Shown one piece after another: positions 34,574 through 42,829 of a stretch of 64,000 nt of DNA; the first letter of the stretch is position 1, and every line of letters starts with the position of its first letter. The stretch lies in the NCBI RefSeq assembly GCF_022631375.1, contig NZ_JALBGC010000004.1, positions 558,001 through 622,000 of the forward strand. Direction: 5' to 3'. The notes beneath the pieces were generated by a model. That model was not told the DNA's origin and did no database searches. It saw only the letters and a program-made list of their open reading frames with translations. This stretch comes from Hymenobacter cyanobacteriorum (GTDB lineage: Bacteria; Bacteroidota; Bacteroidia; Cytophagales; Hymenobacteraceae). The translations under genes were made by a program, and so were the position numbers.

Positions 34574-35409
34574 TCCGGTTTCGCTTCGGGCGTTTCTCCA
34601 GCTGCTTGCTGGTGCTGGGCGGCCAGGGCATCGGCTTGCAGCGCGGCGAAGTATTGCAGGCCCACGCGGTTGGGGGCGGTGCTGGGCCGCTCGTGGCGCG
34701 GACGTGCGGGGCCATCGCCGGCCGGGCGGGGCGGGCGCAGGGCCTCAATGGCTTCGAGCGAAAACGCGTCCTCTACCCGGTACTCGCCGATGCGCGTGCG
34801 CACCAGCCGCGTGAGGTGCGCGCCGCACCCGAGGGCCACGCCCAGGTCGCGCGCCAGGCTGCGGATGTAGGTGCCCTTCGAGCACACCACCCGGAAATCA
34901 ACTTCCGGCAGTGCGATGCGCGTGATTTCGAAGGTTTTGATTTCGACGGTTTTGGCTTTGATTTCGGCTTCCTGGCCGGTGCGGGCCAACTCGTAGGCGC
35001 GCTTGCCGTCCACTTTCACGGCCGAGAAAATCGGGGGCGTTTGCTGGATGAGGCCGGTGAACTGCACCGTGGCGGCTCGAATCTGCTCGTCGGTAAGGTG
35101 GGCGTAGGGGCGCACGAGGTCCACGGCAGTTTCGAGGTCGAAGCTGGGCGTGGTTTCGCCCAGGCGGAAGGTGCCGGCGTACTCCTTTTCCTGGGCCTGA
35201 ATCTGGTCGATTTCCTTGGTTTTGCGGCCGGTGCAGAGAATCAGCAGGCCGGTAGCCAAGGGGTCAAGGGTGCCGGCGTGGCCGATTTTCTTAATGCGCA
35301 GGGCGTTTTTCACCTTGCGCACCACGTCGAACGAGGTCCACGTCAGGGGCTTGTCGAGCAGCAGCACTTCGCCCGTTTCAAAATCGTAGTCGGCCAGGGT
35401 CTTCGTCAT
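34570..35409 (-). CDS. truB: tRNA pseudouridine synthase B
   Basis: TruB converts U55 of the tRNA T-loop to pseudouridine. The 279-residue protein has LLDKPLTWTSFDVVRKVK, then the catalytic aspartate in HAGTLDPLATG (residue 43 region), the YAGTFRLGETTPSFD strand and CSKGTYIRSLARDLG. After residue 225 it has a Pro/Ala-rich, low-complexity tail of about 50 residues beyond the usual core, ending inside the downstream GTAG repeat. The tail may be partly created by repeat insertion that moved the stop codon. It starts 5 bases after the uppP stop, so the two are co-transcribed. Confidence 0.94.
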   Translation of the reverse strand: MTKTLADYDFETGEVLLLDKPLTWTSFDVVRKVKNALRIKKIGHAGTLDPLATGLLILCTGRKTKEIDQIQAQEKEYAGTFRLGETTPSFDLETAVDLVRPYAHLTDEQIRAATVQFTGLIQQTPPIFSAVKVDGKRAYELARTGQEAEIKAKTVEIKTFEITRIALPEVDFRVVCSKGTYIRSLARDLGVALGCGAHLTRLVRTRIGEYRVEDAFSLEAIEALRPPRPAGDGPARPRHERPSTAPNRVGLQYFAALQADALAAQHQQAAGETPEAKPE

Positions 35410-35414
35410 CAGAT

Positions 35415-36245
35415 TTATACGATGGTGAGGGGAAGTTTCAACGCCAGCATCAGCAGCAAGATACCGCCCGCAATGATGCGGTAGATGCCAAAGGCCCGAA
35501 AGCCGTACTTCGCCACGAAGCCTACAAACAGCCGGATGGCCAGCAGCGCCACCACAAACGCCACCACGTTGCCTAGCACCAGCATCTTGATTTCAGCCCC
35601 CGAAAACAGGTGCGCCACGTCAATACCGGCCGCCTTGGCTTCCTTGTAATAGTCGTAGATGTCCTTCACCGCTGCCGCCGCCATGGTGGGCATGGCCAGG
35701 AAAAAGGCAAACTCGGCCGCCGTCTGTCGCGTCAGCTTCTGGGTGAGGCCGCCCACGATAGTGGCCGCCGAGCGGCTGGTGCCCGGCACCACCGCCAGGC
35801 ATTGGAACAACCCGATTATCAGCGCTTCCTTGAAACTCGGATTAGTGACCGGGTGGCCGCCTTCCTTGGGGTCTTCCTGCGGAAACCAGCGGTCGACGAA
35901 CAGCAGCACTACGCCGCCTACCACCAGCATCACGGCTACGGTCGTCACCGATTCGAGCAGCGCATCGATGTGCTTCTTGAACAGCAGGCCCACCAGCACA
36001 ATGGGCAGAAAAGCCACCAGCAGCTTCAGGTAGAAGTCGATGTTCTGAAAAAAGCGCTTCCAGTACACCACCAGCACCGACAGGATGGCCCCCAGCTGAA
36101 TCAGCACCAGATAGAGCTTGAAAAACGGCGTGGGCGGAATACCCAGCAGCGCCGAGGCAATAATCATGTGCCCGGTGCTGGAAACAGGCAAAAACTCCGT
36201 AATGCCCTCCACGATGGCGAGGAGCAGCGCGTGCCAGTAAGTCAT
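35415..36245 (-). CDS. uppP: Undecaprenyl-diphosphatase
   Basis: UppP (BacA) removes the terminal phosphate from undecaprenyl pyrophosphate so the lipid carrier can be reused in peptidoglycan and surface-glycan synthesis. The 276-residue membrane protein has EGITEFLPVSSTGHMIIA near residue 13, the catalytic glutamate-rich motif, and PGTSRSAATIVGG in the middle. About seven hydrophobic spans are visible. It sits between DUF3098 and truB in the block. Confidence 0.95.
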   Translation of the reverse strand: MTYWHALLLAIVEGITEFLPVSSTGHMIIASALLGIPPTPFFKLYLVLIQLGAILSVLVVYWKRFFQNIDFYLKLLVAFLPIVLVGLLFKKHIDALLESVTTVAVMLVVGGVVLLFVDRWFPQEDPKEGGHPVTNPSFKEALIIGLFQCLAVVPGTSRSAATIVGGLTQKLTRQTAAEFAFFLAMPTMAAAAVKDIYDYYKEAKAAGIDVAHLFSGAEIKMLVLGNVVAFVVALLAIRLFVGFVAKYGFRAFGIYRIIAGGILLLMLALKLPLTIV

Positions 36246-36298
36246 TAGTTGAGAAAAGGGTATTCAAAAAACCAGCCTGCGGTCTCGTTCTGCAAGTT

Positions 36299-36340
36299 AC
36301 CGCAGAGGTGCGCGGAGATTAACCGCAGAGATACGCAGAG
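36299..36340. repeat. Two direct copies of an ACCGCAGAG-type 19-mer
   Basis: Copies at 36299-36317 and 36322-36340 differ at three positions and have a 23-base period. They lie in the 97-base gap between DUF3098 and uppP. The function is unknown. Confidence 0.55.
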
Positions 36341-36342
36341 CG

Positions 36343-36675
36343 CTAAAGGCGCTTGTAGGTGGGCGCAGTGGCCGGAGCGGGCGCAACCGGCGCGCTGGCC
36401 GCAGCTACGGTGTCGGCCGTAAGGCCGGGCGTGGCAACCGGCGCCGCGGGCGTTACCACCAGCGACTTATCGCGCACCATGATGGCGGCAAACTCGACCG
36501 CGAAGCCGGCCAGCAGCAGCAGCGGCCCCAGCGTGATGCCAACAAAGTCCTCGCCGTAGTTGGCCTTATCGCCAAACATCATGGTGATGAAGCCGGCGGC
36601 CAGCAGGGCGAGGCCGGCCCACATCAGGCGGTAGTTGCGGGGGCCGAAGGCGAAGCGGAAGGTGGTGGGTTGCAT
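36343..36675 (-). CDS. DUF3098 domain-containing membrane protein
   Basis: The 110-residue protein has FAFGPRNYRLMWAGLALLAAGFITMM followed by KANYGEDFVGITLGPLLLLAGFAVEFAAIM, the two-span pattern of DUF3098. A Pro/Ala/Thr-rich cytoplasmic or periplasmic tail follows. DUF3098 genes are regularly found next to ftsX and uppP in Bacteroidota, as here, so a role at the division or cell-wall machinery is plausible but unproven. Confidence 0.88.
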   Translation of the reverse strand: MQPTTFRFAFGPRNYRLMWAGLALLAAGFITMMFGDKANYGEDFVGITLGPLLLLAGFAVEFAAIMVRDKSLVVTPAAPVATPGLTADTVAAASAPVAPAPATAPTYKRL

Positions 36676-36678
36676 AGT

Positions 36679-36765
36679 TAGTTGTCCGTTGCTCGTTGTC
36701 AGTTGTTAGGTTATTCCGATGCTATCCATTCAGGCTAACAACTGACAACCAGCAACGGACAACTA
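36679..36765. repeat. 30-bp inverted repeat between DUF3098 and ftsX
   Basis: Arms 36679-36708 and 36736-36765 pair at 29 of 30 positions. The element fills most of the 94-base gap inside the operon. No other copy was found in the window. It ends 4 bases from the ftsX stop codon. Confidence 0.8.
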
Positions 36766-36769
36766 AAAA

Positions 36770-37669
36770 TTAATACAGGTCGTCGAGCGACATTTGAAGG
36801 TATTTGTGCACGGCGCGGGCCGAGCTGAAAAAGCCGATAACCACGCCCAGCACCACCACGCCCAGCAGCAGCAGGCCCAGGCGCAGGTCGTCGCGCAGCA
36901 GGCGCAGCGGTTCTACTTCGAGGTAGGCGTATTGCAGCAAAGCAATGAGGATGAGCGCCGCCAACACGCCGCTGGCCAGGCCCTGCCAGGTAGCGCGCCG
37001 CAAAAACGGCTGCTGAATAAAGAGGCGCGTCGCGCCCACCAGTTGCATCGACCGGATAAGAAAGCGTTGCGAGAACAGCGCCAGCTTAATCGTGTTGTTA
37101 ATTAGAATGACCACCACCAGCACCAGCACCGCCGCGAAACCCAGCAGCACGAGGCTCACCCGCGTCAGGTTGTTGTTGATGCTGGCGAACAAATCCTGCG
37201 GGTACTGCACCTCAAATACCCCGCGCTGCGTGCTGATGCTGCGGTTGAGCTGGCGCAGGTGCATCGTATCGGTGAATTCAGGCTTGATTTTCAGCACGTA
37301 GGCATCGCGCAGCGGGTTGTCGCCGAGGAACTGGCGAAAGTCCTCGCCGGTGCTTTGCAGCAGCTGGCGGGCACCCTCTTCCTTGCTCACGAAGCGAATC
37401 TGAGGTTTGCCGTTGCGCTCGGCCACGAAAGCCTGCTGGCCCAAATCCTGCTGCAGGCGTAGCAGCTCGGTCTCGGGCAGGTCGCGGTCGAGGTACACCT
37501 GCACTTCCAGGTTTTCGCGCACCACCTCGCTCAGTTTCTGGGCGTGCACCAGCAGCAGGCCGAACAAGCCGATGACCACCAGGGCCAGCGTGATGCTGAA
37601 CACCACGAGCAGCGTGGGGTAGGAGCCGAGCTTTTTCTTGCGGGTATGCGGGGTGGAGGGGGCAGCCAT
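36770..37669 (-). CDS. ftsX: Cell division protein FtsX-like permease
   Basis: The 299-residue protein has the FtsX layout. One span follows a short basic start (LLVVFSITLALVVIGLFGLLLV). A periplasmic domain of about 120 residues comes next (VYLDRDLPETELLRLQQDLG, KEEGARQLLQSTGEDF), and then three spans with RFLIRSMQLVGATRLFIQQPF as the typical coupling segment. FtsX works with the ATPase FtsE at the divisome to control cell-wall hydrolases. ftsE is not adjacent here. A TACCTTTG -7 box lies 7 bases before the ATG, so the transcript may be nearly leaderless. Confidence 0.9.
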   Translation of the reverse strand: MAAPSTPHTRKKKLGSYPTLLVVFSITLALVVIGLFGLLLVHAQKLSEVVRENLEVQVYLDRDLPETELLRLQQDLGQQAFVAERNGKPQIRFVSKEEGARQLLQSTGEDFRQFLGDNPLRDAYVLKIKPEFTDTMHLRQLNRSISTQRGVFEVQYPQDLFASINNNLTRVSLVLLGFAAVLVLVVVILINNTIKLALFSQRFLIRSMQLVGATRLFIQQPFLRRATWQGLASGVLAALILIALLQYAYLEVEPLRLLRDDLRLGLLLLGVVVLGVVIGFFSSARAVHKYLQMSLDDLY

Positions 37670-37676
37670 ATTCGGG

Positions 37677-37684
37677 CAAAGGTA
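37677..37684 (-). promoter_or_regulatory. -7 box of ftsX
   Basis: The minus strand reads TACCTTTG, an exact match to TAnnTTTG, 7 bases before the ftsX ATG at 37669. Confidence 0.5.
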
Positions 37685-37713
37685 CTTCGGGCGATGATGT
37701 TTCTAAGCAAAAA

Positions 37714-37810
37714 GAACGTCATGCTGAGCGCAGCCGAAGCATCTCTACCGCAGGAGTAACTAATTGCGTTGTGCGGTAGAGATGCTTCGGCTGCGCTCAG
37801 CATGACGTTC
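37714..37810. repeat. GTCAT-foot inverted repeat, copy 2 (39-bp perfect arms)
   Basis: Arms 37714-37752 and 37772-37810 are perfect reverse complements with a 19-base spacer. Each arm carries GTCATGCTGAGCGCAGCCGAAGCAT. It lies between the tamB stop and the ftsX promoter. It is the best-preserved copy of the family. Confidence 0.9.
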
Positions 37811-37834
37811 CACTGTGTTTGTAATGCCGCCGCA

Positions 37835-40800
37835 TCACAGCGTCGTCCGCGGGTCGTCTTCCACGTTCAGCACCTCCTTGTTCTCACGGGCCTTCTGCGT
37901 ATTACGCTCCTTGCGCTTCGGAATCAGGCGCGTGAACAGCTCCCCGAACGTGTTGAACTGCTCGGTGTAGAGCAGTGAGAAACCGGCGCGGGGCTGGTTG
38001 ATGGTTTCCAAATCTCGCGGCGTGGTTTCGTAGCGCAGCTTCGCCCGGAACTTGCCATCGGCGCGCAGGTAGTATTCCAGGCTCAGGTCGCCGAGCAGGG
38101 ACGCCTGGCCGGCGGTGTTGGCGGTGGTGGGCGTGGTGCCGGTAGTGGTGCCCTGGCTCACCAGGTTGGGGTTGTTGGTGAAGCCCCCCTCACGGGTCAC
38201 GCGCAGGCGGCCGTTCAGAAAAGAGTAGCTGAGGCGCACCTGCAGCGCCTGCAACTGCTGCGCCGTGAGGCCGTTGATATTAAAATCGATTTCCAGGTTC
38301 TGGTCAATCTGCGAAGTGAGCAGACCCAACTGTGTGCTTAGAATCTGCCCTAGGCTGTTCGACACCGTATTATCCTGCCCCTTAATGGAAATGGTGCTGC
38401 CCAGCGACGACCCACGCGGCGACAGCTGCTTGAACACCAGTAGGCTGAATACCTGCCGGTTCAGCTCCTGCTCGTCGTTGCGCAGCGAGGCGGTGAAGGC
38501 AGCCAAATCGCCCTGCAAAGTGCCGGGCGCATCGTTGAATTCGAGGTTAAGCTTGATGGCGGGCAGCAGCAGCGGTCCGGTCAGGTTCATCACGGCCGTG
38601 ACGGGCACCACGGCCACGCTGCCCGAGGCCCCGCTTTCGAGCACCGGGGCCAGCGACGTGCGCTGCGTGTAAGTGGCCGTGATGTTCATTTCGCCGGCCA
38701 GCGGGTCGCCGTTCCAGGAGATGATGCCGCCCGGACGCACCACGAACTCCTTGTTTACCAGGCCCTGCAGGGTAAAGTTATAAGCCCCGCGCACAATCTC
38801 CACCTGCCCGTACATGTTGAACTCGCCGCGCGTATCGATGGCCAGGCGCAGCTGCCCGGCCGCCGAGCCCCGAATCACGTCGCCGGTGCTCTCGTCGAGC
38901 AGAATCTCGACGTAGGCCTCGGGCGTGATGGTCAGGTTCATGTTCAGCTTGATGCCCGACAGGTCCACTTTGTTGTTGACCGCCACCACAGCTTTTTTGG
39001 TGCGGGCGGTGTCCAGCAACGGGTTGTTGTTCACGAACTTGATGTAGCTGGCTTTCTCGGCCTTGGCGGCGTTGTCGAGCGGCAGGCTCACGCGGGTGCC
39101 GGCCTCGCTGCTGGCCCGCACCGTAATGTCGAGGTCGTCGGTCGGGCCCGTCACGCGGGCCGTGCCGGTGGCGTAGGCCGTGCCGAAATACAGCTCGTTG
39201 TCCTTGCGGGTGGTGTTGAGGACCTGCATCTTGCGGAAGTTCGCCGCAATATCTAAGCTCATGTTTTGGAAGCCCTGGTGGCGCACAATGCCATCGACGG
39301 TGCCGGTATTGCCCAGCACGTCGCGCAGCTTCACATTGCGGAATTCTATCGAATTGTTAGTGAAGCTGATGCGGTCGGCAAACGTGTACGTCGTGCCCAG
39401 GTACACGAAGGTGAGGCGGCCGTTGCTCACGTCCACCGCCCCGAGCAAATTTGGCGAGGCAAACATGCCCGTAAGGCGCAGTTCGCCGCGCCCCGTGCCG
39501 CTGATGTTTTTAAACAGTGAGCCCAGAAATGGCTGCGCCAGCACAATGGGCGCATCATTGAGCGTGCCGGTGAGGTTGAACTGGTTGGTTTTGCTGCCCG
39601 GCGCAATGTCGCCCAGCACCGTGAGCACTGACTGCCCGTTACGGGCCACGTCGAGGTTGGTGCGCAGCTTGCCGGCGGCGTTGTCCCAGTCGGCGCGGCC
39701 CGCCACCTGGCCAATCAGCGTGTTGTCGTATTTCAGCGAGTCCACGCCCAGCGTGCTGGCAATGGTGAGCGGGCCGTAGATGCCACTTACCGTGCCCTGC
39801 GCGTTCAGGCGGCCAGCCAGGTTCTGGCCGGTTAGGGTTTTCAGGTTAGCTAGCTCAAAATCCTTGATTTGCAACTGCAAAGGTGGCTTGGCCGCATCGG
39901 GCGAGATGAAGCCCTGCGCGCTCACAAACTGCTCGCCGTTGCTGAACGTTAAGTTCTTGATGTCGAACTCCTTGCCGAAATTGGAAATCGTGACCGAGTT
40001 GTTGTCGGCAATGGTCCAGTCCTTATCCAGCAAGTGCACGTCCGATTTCCGGAAAATTACCTCCACCGCCCGCGGCAAAAAGCCCAGCGCCCCGTTGATG
40101 GTGGCGCGGTTGGTGGTGCCCGTCTGGGCCAGCGAGGTCGAGAAGTTGATGTGCTGCTGGTCCCACACGCCTTCCACAATGAACTTCTCGGTGCGGCCCA
40201 GCCCCGGCAGCACCTGCCGGTCGCTCGTGATGCTGGCCTGGGCCAGAATATCGGGCTGGTAGGGCAGCTTGGAAGTCAGGAAGTCGAAATCGTCGTTCAC
40301 CGTCCGCACTGGCCCGTAGCGCAGGCTGTCCAAGTGCCCGCCGAGCTGGAAAATGCTGGTGGTTCCGCTCCGGAACGAGCCGTCGATGCGGCTGCCGTTG
40401 GCCACCTCCAGGTCGGGCACAAACAGCTGCAGCACCGGGTTGGGCTTTTTCAGATTGAGCAGTAAGTCAACCTGATACACCGGCAGCGTGCGCTGCTGCT
40501 TGCGGCGGTAGTAGGCGGCCGTGGCGGCGGCGTTGCTCTCGAAATTGAGGCGGTATTCGGTGATGAGCGTTTCCACGTCGCGCACCACGTCGGAGGTGTT
40601 GAAGGTGCCGGCCACGCTGGCATTCACCGCCTCCGAGCGGATGGTTACCCGGCGCTGGTTCAGGCGGTTGCGGGTGCTCACCACATCCAGCGTATCGAGC
40701 TTGAGCACGCGGCCATCGAGCCCGAAGCGCGAGTGGCGCAGGTAGGCGTAGCCGATGAGCGAGTCGAGCTGCACGCCCTTGAACTTCACGTTGGCCGTGG

Positions 40801-42448
40801 TGCTCACCGTCAGCGGCTGGCTCAGCAGGCCCAGCGTGCGCAGGTTGGCGTAGTCAATTTTGGTTTGCACGTCCATGTTCTCGTGCTTGCGCTCGAGGTC
40901 GATGTGGCCATCGGCCACCAGCCGCACGGCCGGGTCGTTGATGCTGGCGTGCCCGTTGAAATGCTGCGGCCGGAAGTCGCCATCGAACGTGATGTTGCGG
41001 TAGCGGTAGCCGTTCAGCCAGATGGCAGGCACCGTGAGCTTGGCCTTGCCCGTGGCAAACGCCGGCAGAAAGCCCGTGCCGGCCACCCGCCCGTTCAGCG
41101 TCACGTCCCGAATGATGCTTTCATCGCCCAGAAATTTGCCCAGTTGGAAGGAATTGCTGCGCACCGTGCCCTCGTAAGCGGCGTGCGTGAGGTCGGTTTT
41201 GGTCTTGAGGTTGACGTCCGTCGCCACGAAGCCCAGGGCGGTATCGAACGAGGCGTTGGCCACGAAGTCGCTGTAGAAACCCAGCAGCTGGCCCTGCACT
41301 TTCACGTGGCCCAGCGGCTGCACCATCTTGTTGGCGGCGGCCGGCAGCCACTTTTTCAGGTCGCGGGCTTCCACCACCGAGGGCAGCAGGCGAAAATCGA
41401 AAAAGCTCTCCTTGTAGTTGGGCAGGCCGTCGGCATAAACGCGCTTGGCCACGATGTGCGTGCCGGAGCCGTAGCGCAAATCGAGGTTGTTCACTTTGAA
41501 GTTGCGCACATAGCCCGAGGCATCGCCCGACAGCGCCACCGACTCGTGCAACTCGCTGAGCTGCGGCGCGAAGCTGGCAATGTCCTCCGAATACACCTTC
41601 GAATTTCGCAGCCGCGCAATGGTCTTCATCGAGTCATTGTAGTCGACGAAATTGGTGAATACCCGGAATTCAAACCGCACGTAGTCTTTGATTTGACTGC
41701 GCCCGACGCGCAGATTCAAATTCTTGAATTCCCAGAAATGCGGCCCGTACGTCATGTCAGCCGTGATTTCGCGCAGCCGCGTTTTCGAAGGCGTTTCCAC
41801 GGCGTGCAGCTGGCTGATGCGCAGCGCCAGCGTGTCGCCGAGGTGGATGTTCGACACGTCGGCGTAGATGCTGTCGGCCACCAGATGGTCGTAGTCGATG
41901 CTCTTGCCGTAGGTTTTCGACCGCGGCACATCGTCTTTCTGGATGGCAAAGTAGCCGTTGCGCAGCGCCACCTTCGCCACCTGAAAATCGAATGGGGCCG
42001 ACTTGGTCGTATCCATCGAAGGCCCGATGAGCCGCTTCACGGCCCGCATAAACTGGCTGAAGGTGGTGGTATCGGGCTGGCCGGGCAGGTTGCGCAGCAC
42101 AAAGCGCGGCTCGTTCAGCGTGAGCGTGCCCACGTGCAGGTGGCGCGGGTCGAACACCGAAAACAACGAAATGTCCGCATCGGCCCGCCCGATGCTGAAC
42201 AGCTCGCCGCCGCGCCGGTCCTGCACCCGCACGCCCTGCAGCAGCACGCTGGAAAAGGGCCGAATATCCACGCTGCCAATCGTGACGGGCTGGCCCAGCT
42301 TTTTGGTGAGCACGTCGGCGGCCTCGTGCGCGATGCGGGTTTGCACGCTGGGCACCCGCAGCGCCAGCAGCGTCCCCACCACGGCCAGCACCAGCAGCAG
42401 CCCGAGGCCCAGCAGTACTTTCAGCAAAACGGCAAGGAAACGACGCAC
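37835..42448 (-). CDS. tamB: TamB-like translocation/assembly module protein
   Basis: This 1537-residue protein is an AsmA/TamB-type inner-membrane-anchored, periplasm-spanning beta-helix protein. It has an N-terminal membrane anchor (LLGLGLLLVLAVVGTLLALRV at about 14-34) and then the typical VLTKKLGQPVTIGSVDIRPFSSVLL. More than a thousand residues of repeated beta-strands follow, with the conserved TamB/DUF490 C-terminus (GNTGTVDGIVRHQGF, then IISWNGDPLAGEMNITATY, ending YTEQFNTFGELF). TamB family members help assemble outer-membrane proteins or move lipids to the outer membrane. Its divergent neighbour tsaD is a frequent partner in Bacteroidota. Confidence 0.9.
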   Translation of the reverse strand: MRRFLAVLLKVLLGLGLLLVLAVVGTLLALRVPSVQTRIAHEAADVLTKKLGQPVTIGSVDIRPFSSVLLQGVRVQDRRGGELFSIGRADADISLFSVFDPRHLHVGTLTLNEPRFVLRNLPGQPDTTTFSQFMRAVKRLIGPSMDTTKSAPFDFQVAKVALRNGYFAIQKDDVPRSKTYGKSIDYDHLVADSIYADVSNIHLGDTLALRISQLHAVETPSKTRLREITADMTYGPHFWEFKNLNLRVGRSQIKDYVRFEFRVFTNFVDYNDSMKTIARLRNSKVYSEDIASFAPQLSELHESVALSGDASGYVRNFKVNNLDLRYGSGTHIVAKRVYADGLPNYKESFFDFRLLPSVVEARDLKKWLPAAANKMVQPLGHVKVQGQLLGFYSDFVANASFDTALGFVATDVNLKTKTDLTHAAYEGTVRSNSFQLGKFLGDESIIRDVTLNGRVAGTGFLPAFATGKAKLTVPAIWLNGYRYRNITFDGDFRPQHFNGHASINDPAVRLVADGHIDLERKHENMDVQTKIDYANLRTLGLLSQPLTVSTTANVKFKGVQLDSLIGYAYLRHSRFGLDGRVLKLDTLDVVSTRNRLNQRRVTIRSEAVNASVAGTFNTSDVVRDVETLITEYRLNFESNAAATAAYYRRKQQRTLPVYQVDLLLNLKKPNPVLQLFVPDLEVANGSRIDGSFRSGTTSIFQLGGHLDSLRYGPVRTVNDDFDFLTSKLPYQPDILAQASITSDRQVLPGLGRTEKFIVEGVWDQQHINFSTSLAQTGTTNRATINGALGFLPRAVEVIFRKSDVHLLDKDWTIADNNSVTISNFGKEFDIKNLTFSNGEQFVSAQGFISPDAAKPPLQLQIKDFELANLKTLTGQNLAGRLNAQGTVSGIYGPLTIASTLGVDSLKYDNTLIGQVAGRADWDNAAGKLRTNLDVARNGQSVLTVLGDIAPGSKTNQFNLTGTLNDAPIVLAQPFLGSLFKNISGTGRGELRLTGMFASPNLLGAVDVSNGRLTFVYLGTTYTFADRISFTNNSIEFRNVKLRDVLGNTGTVDGIVRHQGFQNMSLDIAANFRKMQVLNTTRKDNELYFGTAYATGTARVTGPTDDLDITVRASSEAGTRVSLPLDNAAKAEKASYIKFVNNNPLLDTARTKKAVVAVNNKVDLSGIKLNMNLTITPEAYVEILLDESTGDVIRGSAAGQLRLAIDTRGEFNMYGQVEIVRGAYNFTLQGLVNKEFVVRPGGIISWNGDPLAGEMNITATYTQRTSLAPVLESGASGSVAVVPVTAVMNLTGPLLLPAIKLNLEFNDAPGTLQGDLAAFTASLRNDEQELNRQVFSLLVFKQLSPRGSSLGSTISIKGQDNTVSNSLGQILSTQLGLLTSQIDQNLEIDFNINGLTAQQLQALQVRLSYSFLNGRLRVTREGGFTNNPNLVSQGTTTGTTPTTANTAGQASLLGDLSLEYYLRADGKFRAKLRYETTPRDLETINQPRAGFSLLYTEQFNTFGELFTRLIPKRKERNTQKARENKEVLNVEDDPRTTL

Positions 42449-42667
42449 CGGGGCAGGAGTGGGGGAAAACGAAAAAGGCGGAGAATCCGCAAAGTTGCGG
42501 CTTTTTAGCGGGTTAGGCCAAACGCCTATGTTGAGCTAACAACTGGAACGGCCGGGGCCCGAACCAGGTTCGGGAACTACGGCCGAACTTTGCGCCCCCG
42601 CAAGGGTTGGGCCAAACGGTGGCAGCTTGTGCTGTCTGCCCGTCATGCAACACCGCTTGCTTTCCCA

Positions 42668-42768
42668 CTTCGTCTGTCATCCTGAGCGCAGCGAAGGACC
42701 TTATCCCGTAAGAACAAGCCGTTCAAGCATAATAAGGTCCTTCGCTGCACTCAGGATGACAGACGAAG
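42668..42768. repeat. GTCAT-foot inverted repeat, CCTGAGCG type
   Basis: Arms 42668-42704 and 42732-42768 (37 bases) pair with one mismatch and carry the CATCCTGAGCGCAGCGAAGGA pattern that is widespread in Bacteroidota and other phyla. It lies in the tamB-tsaD divergent region. If the tsaD promoter is near 42586 (AACTTTG), this element would be in the tsaD 5' leader. Confidence 0.85.
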
Positions 42769-42829
42769 AAAGATGCTGTGCTGCGCGCTGCATGACCGCA
42801 TTTTTTCTGTTTTCTCTGTTCTAAACCCC

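Noticed and set aside
40733..42508. Open frame of 591 residues on the plus strand opposite tamB
   Set aside because: It is a His/Val/Gln-rich antisense shadow. The TamB frame has the N-terminal anchor and the family C-terminus.
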